A stretch of DNA of 64,000 nt, taken from positions 17,732,001 to 17,796,000 of the forward strand of contig CM065309.1 in NCBI GenBank assembly GCA_033032175.1. The letters run 5' to 3'. The position numbers and the translations under genes were made by a program. This DNA is from Saturnia japonica (Eukaryota; Arthropoda; Insecta; Lepidoptera; Saturniidae). Shown in pieces: positions 1 to 12,495 of the stretch (position 1 is the first letter of the stretch; every line of letters begins with the position of its first letter). The notes beneath the pieces are model-generated. The model searched no databases, was not told the origin of the DNA, and saw only the letters and a program-made list of their open reading frames with translations.

Positions 1-190
1 TCAAAAAGGAAAAAGGAACCCTTATAGGATAACTTCGTTGTCCGTCTGTCTGTCTGTGTGTTGTCTATAGGGTACTTCCAGTTGACCTACAATCATGAAA
101 TTTGGCAAGAAGCAGTGTCTTGTAGCACAAGTAAAGGAAAAATCCCAAAACTGTAAATTTGTAGTTAGATAATTAATAAGAATTAATTTA
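1..190 (+). repeat. Dispersed repeat fragment, 5' portion
   Basis: The stretch begins with a purine-rich lead, then a short tract of TCTG repeats, followed by a segment around a TCATGAAATTTGGCAAG motif. I remember this arrangement as the start of a very common repeat in moth and butterfly genomes. It has no coding potential. The matching far end of the same family may be the element near 2565-2640, with unrelated sequence between. Family assignment rests on recall only. Confidence 0.4.
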
Positions 191-888
191 GTTATTTGCA
201 GTTGGTAAACTGACCACGGCATATATTGATGTATGGGGGCAATAGTTTTCCAACGACAAAGTTAAATTTGTCCAGTTTATCTTTTCGTAAAACAATATTA
301 AAATAGAAATCAGCTCCACCTGCCGAGTATTTTCACTACCTGCATAACACACACCATCTATTAATGAGTAGTTGAACTTCAACTTCAACTTTGTGCTTTG
401 AAAATAACAACCGTAATACATAGCGACATCTAACGTCGAGTAGCGAGCGGTACTCTAACACTGTAGTACTGGAGTATCGAATAAAAATGTCTAAAAAGTC
501 ATTGTGTACAAAATAAAGTTAAGCGTTATTTTAAACAAGATAGTTTTATTTTATTTTAATTATAATAAGTAACTTGCAGTACCATGTTAGAAAAAAGAGG
601 ACGTAAGTTTCCGAAAGTCAAAACTCTCAAAGTAGTGGTTAAGTAGTTCTGTGGTAGCGTAAGTTTTTTGATTTTTTCTTTTGCATGCTTGGTATATGAT
701 GATCTACATCGATGCTATATTTCAAGTTTTTGAGTTACTTAGGAGTAGTCTAGGTTTTTGATGAGTAAGCCAGTCAGTTACTTTTCAGACCTTAATAAAT
801 CAATAACTATTCGTGTCAATAACTTATTCGTGAAATTTGGGATTCTAGGTGTTCAACGTAGGTGTCAAACGTTCAAAATTTGTAGGTC

Positions 889-1987
889 TATACCTTGTCC
901 ACCAGGTTTAACCACTTTTTGACAGCTGCTTTAGAACGTAACTGTTCCAAATTACGTAAAAGTTAACTTTAAAATGAGTTTAAAAATAAATATTCTAACT
1001 GTGTTATGTTATTACATTATCTTTGATCACGCCAGAATGACGTGACGTTCAGCTCGAAATGAACACGGCAACACTGCCGCCGCGATTGTCTGTGGTTCAT
1101 TCCTTTTCCGCTCTGTGACAACGTAGTGTGTGTGACTTGCAAGAAAAGTGAAAGGTTTTACTAATTGTAGCAGGATTAAAGTAAACCGGCGCCGGCTCAG
1201 TGAACTCTAGTAGTGAGTGTCAAGTACAAAACAATCAGCTCATCAAAACATTCTTCAGCTCATAAAGGTACCTATCCTACCCATTTTAAACGACGTGTGG
1301 TGTCACAACCAATCTTAATTATGACTTCTTACAAACATTATAATACCGTAAATGTAACAGGTTTAAAAAAAAAATATAATTGTTAATCGTATTAAATTTA
1401 GTTACATTCTATCGTAACTAGTGATGGGTTCGAATGTATTCGCTGTAATAATTTTATACATGATATATAAATCAGTATCGGTAAATCTAATTCACTCAAA
1501 TATCAATGAAATTTTATAAATTAAACAGAATCTTTTTCAAAATAAATCAATGGCTATATTAAGGGGTTTGTATAAGAAACTTAAACCAACCAGATGAATA
1601 TTTATACATATTTGTTTTTTATTAGTCGTCTTCCGACTGGAACTTTCGCCTGAAGACTCGCCGTCTTCACCTAAATTTATTGTGATTGGTTCTTGCTCTA
1701 TAATGGTGTCGAAGGCCACATCTCTTTCCCAATCCGATAATATTAGTCGTTAATATAATCAATAATAAAATCGATAATAAATACTAATTAAAATATCAAT
1801 AATCGGATCAATAATGGCATTGTCGCGTTGTTAATAAATAATAATAATAATTTATTGGAACCATAAATCATCTCACAAATAACAAAAATGTACGATATTA
1901 GCCACATTTTTGCATTTTCACATTACCATCACTATTTCCATCTTTCAATAACTGTCAAAAAGTGGTTAACCTGGTGGACAAGGTATA
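889..1987. repeat. 1.1-kb segment bounded by 36-bp inverted repeats
   Basis: The sequence at 889-925 (core CCTTGTCCACCAGGTT, then AACCACTTTTTGACAG) recurs in reverse complement at 1952-1987, with a single one-base length difference. The inside includes a GC-richer patch at 1040-1215 that resembles a promoter or 5' UTR, and a short open stretch on the minus strand near 1640-1735. It may be a non-autonomous DNA transposon, or two oppositely oriented copies of a smaller repeat. No transposase is recognisable. Confidence 0.5.
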
Positions 1988-2559
1988 ATAGCTTTTGACA
2001 TAAGGAGAAAGTGGCTCGAAAAGGGTCGCTTAAATATACACACTAGCCGGTGTCGTCCTTTTCGAACTTGGCCGTGTGTCTAGAATTTAGACACTTGATA
2101 GAGAAAATGAAAAATGATGCGTTTTCAAAATTATCTTTCAGTAAAAAACAAACAAGTGATAGTAAATGATCGTTTTACACCGGATTTAAAATTAATATAA
2201 AATAAAGGTGTGAAGACTAGGTTGCTATTATTTAATTTTGCAAATACGGAACATGAAACAAATTCGCTGATAGGCATTGTCTTTGTATATTACTTGAATT
2301 ACCAATTTTAAATCAATGCTAAAAGGCCATTTCGAATATCTGTAAATTAATATGTCTATAAAATCAGTCAATGTATTGCCTAATGGATATTTGAGGTGAC
2401 AATTACGGTAACTGAACTTCTTACCTACATCATTATTTAATCGACAAGACGATGAACCAAAACCAAAATGTATTATTTTTGGTAAGTTAATAGCTTTTAA
2501 AAATTTCTGCCTACCTTGTCTAAACACTCTGGGCTCGCCGATGCTACCTAATTATTTTT

Positions 2560-2663
2560 GTGAATGTACCTGGACAATTACGGAACCCTCGGTGCGCGAG
2601 TCCCACTCGCACTTAGCCGGTTTTTTTTACTTTTTAGTTTGTTTTTTTTTTTTTTTTTTTTTT
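2560..2663 (+). repeat. Dispersed repeat end followed by poly(T)
   Basis: A motif reading CGGAACCCTCGGTGCGCGAG, followed by CACTCGCACTTAGCCGG and a long T run at 2641-2663, ends this segment. I recall the same motif as the terminal part of an abundant lepidopteran repeat whose other end resembles bases 1-190. No coding content. Confidence 0.45.
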
Positions 2664-3264
2664 GCAGGATCGTCAGCCGTGTATATTTAATTTTATTTGA
2701 TTTTTTAAATCTAATTTGCTGACCTAGCTCATGACAAAATACAGAAAGTAGCAGACAGTCCTATGCTTGTAATAAAAAATTAAGAAGTAAAAATGTCATT
2801 TGGTTATCAATAAAACGAACAACATTGGTGCGAAGGGGCGCGACGCGACGCCGCGTACCGTTCCCACTGCCAACAAAAATACAAGTACTTTCATGTATTT
2901 TAAGACCTGGTTTTCGACCCTAGTATTTTTACGTACTCTTACGGAAGCTCTAGAATTGATTTTTGCAAGTATTTCACATCCCTAATTCATAATATGGAAT
3001 ACATTAGTTAACTCATATTATGTTATCGAACCTGTTATTTGGTATTAGTCAAATAATAGTCGCCGATTCAATATTCGCTATTCGCCACCTACTTGAATGT
3101 AATACTGATATTAAGCGTATCCAATATCTATATCGACTATTCTCTACTTAAAGAATTTGATTATGAAATAAAAGACTGCCGTGAATATTTATTATTATTA
3201 TCCTTGTGCTTATTATATAACATAAATTAAACAGTGATTAAATTTTCCTTCGTATTAATAAACT

Positions 3265-3787
3265 AGCTGTGCCCACGGCTTCTCTCACGTGGAGTACAGA
3301 ATGCCCGCGCGAATCTCGTGCCCCCGCTCCCGGCTATTTTAAAGACAAAAACGCTGAATGTGGGTGTTCCATATAAGATAGACGTATAATCTCCCTTACT
3401 TTTTTGTAGGTCTTTTTAATATCTACAATTATTTGGTACATTAATTTGATCTATCTATTATAATTTACTCAGCGTAAGCCATTTAAGCGCCCGAATTGAT
3501 TCACCATGACCAGTTGTTTTTTATTTATGCGGAACTTTAATTATTTTTCCAAAATAAAAATACTAAATAGCCTAAGTTACTGCCTATAAAATTAGCTATC
3601 TACCGTGAAAGTCGCCTCGAAATCGGCCCAACCGTTTCGGTGATTTCCTGAAACATACAGACAGACAAAAATTTTAAAAATGGTTTTTTTGTAGGTACCT
3701 ATCGTATATACTTTCATATGCATTTAGTAAAAAAAACTGTTATATTGACATTACAAACAGTCACTTCATTTTATTAATTGTATAGAT
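3265..3787 (+). repeat. About 510-bp dispersed repeat, copy 1 (RTE-like tail)
   Basis: This segment runs from a TAGCTGTGCCCACGG motif to ATTGTATAGATT and aligns along its length with 25138-25650. Both copies share the phrases TATTTTAAAGACAAAAA, GTAAGCCATTTAAGC and GATTCACCATGACCAG, and a final block with CAAAAATT. A shorter reverse-strand piece lies at 52340-52403. It looks like the 3' end of a non-LTR retrotransposon or its non-autonomous derivative. The clade is not established. Confidence 0.55.
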
Positions 3788-4846
3788 TACGGATTGTCGT
3801 TAACGTCGAAATCTTTGGTACAATAATATCATGTTAAAAATATCACTATGTCATGTACTCACTACAATTATAGATTTTTCAGATTTTTTTTTTTTTTTGT
3901 TATATATTTCCATTAAAAACGTCAATCGTTTAGTTAATTCTAAACACTAAATAATAAATATTTACATTTGAAATTCTCAAAAATATATAGATTCGATAAC
4001 ATGCATGCAATCGCAGCTAGTTACAAAGAACTGAAGGAACCGCTAATATAATACGAAATACCAATTGATACCTAATCTATGAATATAACTAATATCCGTA
4101 TTAGCTAATACACTGATATTCGTAAAACTGGTGTCTAATATAATGATTCTGTTCTCATTACTTGCTTACTTACCAACCCATGCTGTTTTCATACGAAGCC
4201 CGACCTGTATAATTATGTCTTTATATACGTACCTATCTGCTCATACCATAATCCAGTAGCCAGCGCTCGTTTCTATACGAAGATTCAAATCATTTAGTCA
4301 TCTCGCTTACTCGCAAGACGCGCGCCCCTATAACGGAGAAAGAGAGAGGTACTTTGCGGAGACTCGCCACGCGGATCGTAAATCGCGTGCGTATTATTTG
4401 ACTAATATTTGGTAACCTATTATTCAGTATTCGTGTATCATAATATAATAGTTCGTGGCGCGTATTATTATAATACCTGTACTTATTACGTATATATTCG
4501 TTACACCTCTAGTGCCCTTCCTAATAAATAGGGACGATTAGGGATGTGAAATTCTAAATGTAAATAGATTTTTTAAACATCGATTTATTTAGGAAAGTAA
4601 TAAAATCGATTGCATCATGCATGCTTTAAACGTGTAAAATATTTTTTAAGGCATTTTATTATCCTTTACACTGCAACTAGTAAATATATCAAATTCATTA
4701 CAAATAACACTTCGAACATAACTAAATTTTTAAGATGTAATTATTTTAATTATAGATTAAGATGTGGTGTACCCGGAAGAAGTATAACTTATAATGCTCG
4801 TGTATTACACGCACTGTTTTTTTTTTTTTTTAAATGTATTGAATAG
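3788..4846. other. AT-rich intron sequence before the first visible XRN1 exon
   Basis: I see no coding exon here. A TAGGGATGTGAA motif at 4539 resembles one terminus of the hAT-like family described at 34660-36818, and an outward-facing counterpart ends at about 2982. A T-rich tract at 4817-4831 precedes the XRN1 acceptor and may serve as its polypyrimidine tract. Confidence 0.35.
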
Positions 4847-5106
4847 CCTGAACTACACGAAGGCAACATCCAGCCCGACCCGAGCACGGACTTCAAGCTT
4901 TACGACCGCGTCGTATGCGTCGCTCGCAATATGACTGTACCGTTCGGCGCGCGGGGAACTATCACGGCAGTGTACGCTGCGTCTGACAACAACACCGTAA
5001 GGCTGTCGGACAAGCTGAACGCTCGCCCCTCATACCAAGTTATGTTCGATGAACCGTTCCAGGGTGCCATGTCTGAAGCTTTGTTTGACGAGCCAAGATT
5101 TTACAG
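4847..5106 (+). CDS. XRN1: XRN1 exon a (first visible)
   Basis: The acceptor is GAATAG at 4841-4846, read in phase 0 as PELHEGNIQPDP. The exon carries the DRVV...VPFGARGTI motif typical of the XRN1 domain after the nuclease core. It ends in phase 2 at a GTCAGT donor after FY. The acceptor is the least certain boundary of the gene because its T tract lies 15 bases upstream. Confidence 0.8.
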
Positions 5107-8100
5107 GTCAGTATAATGTGTCCATATAACTGTAGAGACGTATTTTATTTTATTTTATATTATGTTTAATGGTAACCCTTAAGTAATTGTATATAGTGGT
5201 GCTCGTGTAATTAGAAACACTACCAACGATCCGTGACATTATGGAAGATACTTCACCGCAATCGTTTTTATTTTGAAATTAAACAATAAATAGGACAACA
5301 ATATGTTCAACGATTTATCATTTATTACAAAAACAATATAAATCCCATTACACAAGTACAGTTTCAATATTACATTACGGACAAACATTTAAATCAGTTT
5401 TAAGGAATGAACAATAATGGTCAAGTAATTAGAAGCAACAACAAAAAAGTACAAAAAACAATATTTTTTTAAGTATTAGTAATTAGTATTGTTATTTACG
5501 AAATAGCTACTATCCACCGCCTACCAATAGTTATAATTAATATTTAGTGGCGTATCCCTTATTTTCAATAACAGCACTGCAACGACGCAGCATTGATTCA
5601 ATCAATTTCATACATTTTTCTAGGGGAATTGAATTCCATGCTTTATATAGTTCGTTTTGACTGGTGTTACGTTTGTTTGAGACTTTTTTTTAACAATATA
5701 CCAGAGATTTTCTATCGGGTTTAAATCCGGACTATTTGCTGGCCAGTCTAAAACGGATATACGCTGTTCGCTAAGGAAACATTTGACGCTATTGGCCGTG
5801 TGTTTAGGATCATTGTCATATTGAAAGATCCAGGTTACACGCAAATGATCGTCGAGTAGGGAATCATTGTGTACTCTACGATATTTTTGTATTGCGATTA
5901 TCCATTGTACCTTCAATCTTCCGAACGGGTCTAACTCGACATTCGGAAAATCACCACCAAACTTTACTGTTACCGCCACCGTGCTTGACTTGTGTATTTA
6001 TAATAAAAGCATTGTTTACAGGACGTCTAACATAGCGTTTTCTATCAGAATTTACCATATTTATTTTTGTTTCATCTGAAAATAACCCTTTTTTCCATTC
6101 TCGTACCGTCCATTTAACATATTTTTTAGCGAATAATAATCGCTTCTCTCGATGTTGCTTGGTAAGAAGCGGTACCTTTCGAGAGATTCTTCCAAACAAT
6201 TTAGCTTCCACTAATCTTCGGCGTATCAGTCTTGACGAGATGTTTCTCGGGTCATCAGGCGAATAAACTTCATTTTTTATCTGGTTGGAGCCTAACTTGG
6301 GTCTTTTTTAGCAACACGAACGATTAGCGTATCTTCTCTGGGAGAGGTTTTTCTTGGCCGAGCCTTTCTAAAAACATTTTCAACAGTTCCATGTGTTTTA
6401 TAATGATCAATTGCATTAAAAAAAAATTTAACAGAACAATTTCAATGCTCAGCTATTCTTCTGTACGCGCACTGATGATCTATATGTAAATTAACATTAT
6501 TTGCCTAGTTGACGCGTCAGAACTTTTATTTTTGCCCATTTTGAACAAAATAAAATTCAGATATAATTTTGAATTGCCGCCAAAATAATAGAAAATTCAA
6601 GAAAGAAATGTTATTCTCCAATTTCAAAAAAAGACGATATAGAACACGAATTTGTCATTTAGAAGCCGATATTTAGCGGTGTTTGCTATTTAATTACTCT
6701 TGCAAAATACGTAATTGAGAGGCCCGTCCTCAAACAATTTATTCGTTTTTAGCTATAAAAGTTTTGGGAATTTTTGGCGGAATTTTGTCTTGTCATATAG
6801 AGGTTTTAATTTTAATTCATAAACTTATTTTATCTCGCCCTATATCATGGGCGCTGGCAGTAAGGTGCAAGGCGGTGCACTTGCACTCCCCTGTCGGGAA
6901 AGATTTTGTTTTTTGTTGAAAATATAAGTTTCTTTTACTATTGGGCGGCGCCCATGCCCTATATTACACATATAGTGTGGCAGCATATTTTCGAGATGTA
7001 GTTTGTTTATTGTGCACCAGTGAAGTGGATTATAATTAATAGCTAAGAACATGCATTTTAAATTACCACAAAAACTCTCTGGATAGTTTTAAATAGAGGA
7101 CTCGCCATCTTGTTAGAACTTTCATTGAAGATCGCTAGAAAAAGTAGAAAAATAATCTAGTATCTTGACGTTGGCAGAAGTGTGGATGAAAACAGTTGCC
7201 ATTAAATAAAAAGATGTGTATTTATCACCATACCACATTTCTACTAAAATACCTCTAATTGTCTTTCTCTATTAATGTAGTAGTAAACCTCAATGTTTAT
7301 GTATAAACAAAGTTATATTCTTTGCAGAATGTTGTCAACGAACTTGCTGAACATATCATACGGTCGCAAATTGAGGCAGGCGGAAACTGTAAACGATTGC
7401 TTCCAGTTTTCGAAAACGCCGACTTTGCTGCGGCGCGAGGACGGCCATTACTCTGCTTTTGCTAATTACAGGTGAATTAAAAGTGTTTTAAATTAAAAGT
7501 TCTTTGGGCACGGTAAGGAAAGAATTGCGTTACGTTACGTTACGGATGATACGTAAAAGGCAACCAGACAATATTTAAAATGATTTTTTTTTTCAATTAT
7601 AAATCATTATGGATTTATAAAGCTACGAACATTATAATTTCATATAAATAATGCATTATAAGTACTTAAAATAACGTCTAAACGTATACATTTAAACGTA
7701 AACGATAACGTAACATTAACGATACTGCGGAGTGCTTCGAGTCAGTACTAAATAAACGCAGAAAATTATATGGAAACAAAGGATGTCAGTTCAACGCACC
7801 AATTGCGTAATGTTCACTTACACACGAATGACGTCATGCTCTTTTATTGGAGTTTCGTTTCACATGAGAACAGCACTAATTATTTAATTTTTCTTTTTAT
7901 TTAAAAATTTAAATCAGTATAATTATACAAAATAATTTATTGAATGATGATTATAATATTAGGAAGATTATTTTGAACTACATTTTATATTGTTTTGTGA
8001 TTACTGTCTGCATGTCTTTTGTCTGAAATGTATATATAGTATTCATAGAAAAGTAAAGGTCACGGGCATATAAATTTTGCTTATACCTCGCATTCACAGA

Positions 8101-11100
8101 AGATGTTAAGCTGAGAAATCTTTAGAACGTCACAGGACGGCGCATTAAATTTAGCGTTTTCTTTTAATTTTAGATACAGGGTTTCCAAGCAACATGCATT
8201 CCTTACAACCTACATGATCAATTATCGTAATAAAAAGACATCCTTTTTTTATATAAATGATTAGATTCGATTACCGACTCGTGTGTGTCCATATGTTCTT
8301 TTTTTAATTTACGAATGCATTTTCTATCTTTTATAGTTTTAGAGCTCCCTGACCCATTTCAGTGTTACAACCTGTATATCATACATATTTTAAAATCGTA
8401 GCAGGGATTCCCAAAGCAGTTCTTAATAAATGTATATGCTTTTTTATATGTTTACTTCGACTTGTCTTTTAAAATGTGATTACTAAAAAACTTTTTCAAT
8501 TCATAGCCCACCAGTGGACAAGATCGCTGTGTTAGCCGATAACATGGATGAGGCAGAGGCCAGTGTCAACGGACCTCCACAGGTAAACTTTTACAGATTT
8601 CGTCGCTTATTTAAGCAAAGTGGATATCTTTACATTTAAAGGAAAAGAGGCCCTCAGTGGAAAGTTTAAGGTAGTGGTTTCCTTTTTTGGAACTTTATTT
8701 TGTAGTTGTTAGCAGGGCCCACAGAGTTCGAGGAAAATAAACTGTGTCAACGTATAAACATTTGGATAACATATTTGGTCACTTGCCATCGTCCCAGAAA
8801 ATTCAGTCTCACCACTACAAACCAGTGTGCCCGCGTTATAAACAATTAATCATTTATAAGGGGAAAAAAATGTTTTGCCCCATCTTTTAGCTCTTGCGGA
8901 CCGCTGGTTTAAGTACTGACCTATAACAACATTCACATTTGTTGATACATAGTAGAATTGATTGCTGATAAAAAACTCACTTTTTTTTACAAAAACGCGA
9001 TGTATCGTTAATATGTTCGTACTTCGTAATAAATAGTATGAGAAATTTTGACGGGATCTTGAGCTGCCATGTTGTGGCTTTTATTTTAATTCATTAGCAT
9101 AGTTTCTATAACCCTATAACTATCTCTCGATAGGCTGTATTGTTTTTGGATGCATCTCAACTGTGACCTAGGGACTATCGAAGTGAGCGAATTAAGCTAG
9201 ACGTTTTTATTTCCAGGACAAAGCCACTAACCTATTGAGGACTTTACTGAAAATAAGTGAAAATGAAACGGAATCTACAAAGAAGGACAAGGTAATTCTA
9301 TAGTGCGTTTTTTATTGCCACAGAGTAAAATGACTTTTCATGTGTTGCTAGTTTATTGTGTTTTTTTTAAATAGTGATGTCACCAATCGGTACTAATTGT
9401 GGAACCGTATACCAATTAGTTAATTTTTTTTTAAATTAAAAATGTGAAGACTGAATAAAGGAGACAAATTCGCTTCTCTCGTGGGCTACCAAAGCGTTTT
9501 TTTCTTTTGCTGTTGCTCGCCATATAGACTTTTTATAGTTTTCCGAACTAGCAATAGTGTTTTGACGTTTATAAGTACCGTCTTAGGGCCTAAATTGAAT
9601 AAAGATATTTTTGTTTTGATTTTGAGTTGCCTGAATCATGTAATGATAATGGTAAACGATCCGGTAAATTGAATAACACAAAATATTTCAATTAATAAAT
9701 AAAAACCTTCAATTCTGTATTTAAAATCTTACGATTCAAATAATTGTACTGTCAAAATTATACGGTAGCACAACACTACAAAAATAAATGTGATGTCATT
9801 ATTTTCAAGTTTGACGTTAGTGATTGTCAATTTACTCCGTGGGAATAAAAATTGCATTATAAAATTACTCTGAATAAACATGTCAATACCTTTTAGTGTA
9901 ATTAATATTAATAATCTAACTAATATATACTAATATTATAAAGTGAAGAGTTTGTTTGTTTATTTGGCTGAACGTGCTAATCTCAGGAACTACTGGTTCG
10001 AATGGATAAATTTTTATAGTCTTGGATAGTCCATTTATCGAGGAAGGTCAATAGGAGCGGAGCATTAATGAAAAATGTTGCGAAAATGGGGAAAATTTAT
10101 TCCTTTTGAGAGCTTCCATTGCTTGCGCTGCCTAAATGGTTAAAGTTACGCAATAATAATGTGTGACGGAATTGTTTTCTTAAAAAGTTCTAAAAAAAAA
10201 GTTTTATTTATACATTTTTTATTTAATGCGTTTTTATAAACATGGTATTAATCCTCATCGAAATAAATACGTTATTCATCACAAGTATTTAACTTTGAAC
10301 ATAATGTATTCTAGGTGCCAATGGCCAACTCTCTCTAACCCCCTCTCTGTCTCTCTCTCTCTTATGTGTCACAGACAAAGTTGCGCGGGTCAGCTAGTTA
10401 TTTATAATATTATTGATATAATAAATGAGTTGGTTCGGCAGATATTATTCCGTCCTTTCCGGTAATTAATAACTCTATCACAGCGCCACCTATCGGGTCC
10501 AGATTTTACGATTAAATTTATTGTCACTAAACACTAACACATGAGTCGTAGAAAAGTAGGCAAAGTGAGTGACCGATAATTTGCAATAAATTTCAATTGT
10601 ATATATTTCAATATCCACGGCGAATGTTTTACTGTTAGCTTCACCCAATGCTAATAGTCAAATATGCGCCATAAAAGTCTATTGATACAAATGTTATTTG
10701 ATTGTCATTGCTATTGCTATGCTCGAAGTCCGGGGTTCGATTCCCAAGTCGAGCTAGGGTTATTGGGTTTTTCTATGAAATTCTCAGTATCAGCTCGGAG
10801 TTTGTCTTTGTGCCCGATTAACGGCAATACACTCAACCCCTATTACATGGGACCTAAACAAACGCGGCGAACTGTGGGTGTGTACACCTATGCCTAACCT
10901 TCGGGGATACAGGCGTGATGGTATGTTATGTTAATTTAATAAGGAATGGAATTCACTCCCGGCGTCTGGTCTCCTGCTTACCTTATAACATAAGTGTTTA
11001 AGTGAAGAGTGCATAGGCATCTGATAGGTAAATGTATAGATTTAGTATTAAGTCCTTACTTATCAAATTGGCGTGATCTGTATTTTCAATAATTACAAAG

Positions 11101-12464
11101 CATGATTGAATAGCTAGCCGTTGAACAATCGAGACTGTTCAATCTCTCTATCCCACTGCTACTTCAGGACAGCGCTAGACCCCATACTTCACTAAATACC
11201 AGACGTCAGCTAAATAAGAGGAACTGCGGTTGGAATGTCTCCGACACCCACCATACCAGACCTTGCTGCAACAAATTACCACATTATTCGGAATTCGAAC
11301 ATTTTCTTGCAAGGAAAAAAATTCAATTATGATGAGGCTGTCCAAGCAGCCTTCATAAATTTTATTCATTCTCGGTCCCACGATTTCTTTATCAATGGAA
11401 TCAACAAACTATCTATAAAATGGCGAAAGTGTATATGTAATAATGGTACGTACTCCGATTGATTAAATGTATAATTTCATAATATTTTTCTCGTTTTACA
11501 TTTTCCATTTAAAACGCTAATTTCATATTTAAAGGATCTATTATAATATAGATTGGCAATAAGTTGAATAAGATAAGGCCAAAAACGTAATACACTAAAT
11601 GTGCGTAGTATTGAGTTGACTTTCTTTGTTAAACGAGTTCTCATCCTGCTACACAGTATACGTAAATACAATTAAACACGTCTACTTACGTTGAATTATA
11701 CTTTGAAACCTTAGATTTAGAAAAAATAAGCAGGATTTGTTTTGATATTGATTTACGTAGGCCTATAGCTCATACGAAAATGGTCTCGTATCCCCGTCTC
11801 GTTCTAACAATCGTATACTATTCTCTTTCGAGTTGCCGATCTTTAAAATTATATTAAAAAACTATGGGTGAGTGTGATTCATCATCACCCCCATCTTTAC
11901 TTACCAACAGGTGCGATTTAGGTTAAGCGCGGTGCAATAAAACAAAAAAGATGGACTATATTGAAGGGTAATATTTTTACTCGACTGCGAAAAAGGAAGG
12001 TTATGTTTTTCGAGGGTATGTACATATGTATGTCTATATCTTTGTCAGACTCTGTAGCCTAAACCGCTTGATGGATTTTAGCATACGAGTTGTCGTTAGA
12101 TTTTTCTCAATTGTGTGAGTGTCGTTTAATTGCGACGTCCCGGGAAACAAATAAAAATTAAAATTAGAAAAATTTATATTTTACTCGAGTGTTGTTGTTG
12201 CAGTTTGGTTTTTTTGTTTCCATTTTAATAATTTTGCTCGTTCATTGATTACAGACTGCGGAAGAAAACGTGCAGAACTGGCGAGCAAAGTCGAATAATC
12301 AAGCGCTATCGCCTACGCAACCTCAACCGCCGCCGATAAAGTAAGTCGAAATATCTTGACTCTTTTAAACTCATTATAAAACGTATTCTAATATGTTCGT
12401 CTTCTTTTTGACATAATGGCACCGTTTGTGTACGCACACACACACACACATACACACACACACA

Positions 12465-12495
<31 letters not shown>

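Larger units (their letters stand above)
5107..7327 (+). other. XRN1 intron with Tc1 insertion
   Basis: This 2.2-kb intron is largely taken up by a broken Tc1-like transposon and, toward its 3' end, one copy of a dispersed repeat at about 7040-7215. It ends in TTTGCAG. Confidence 0.75.

Noticed and set aside
1537..1740. Minus-strand frame with acidic/serine-rich peptide as a host exon
   Set aside because: It has an in-frame stop just upstream, no clear splice acceptor, and lies between inverted repeats, so transposon remnant is the simpler reading.
2228..2527. 99-codon minus-strand frame
   Set aside because: No recognisable motif, lies within repeat-derived sequence, composition like translated AT-rich DNA.
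10734..10744. Possible tRNA gene
   Set aside because: Only a B box and a degenerate A box are present, with a long unrelated body repeated elsewhere; this is a SINE. The same holds for 47173-47226.
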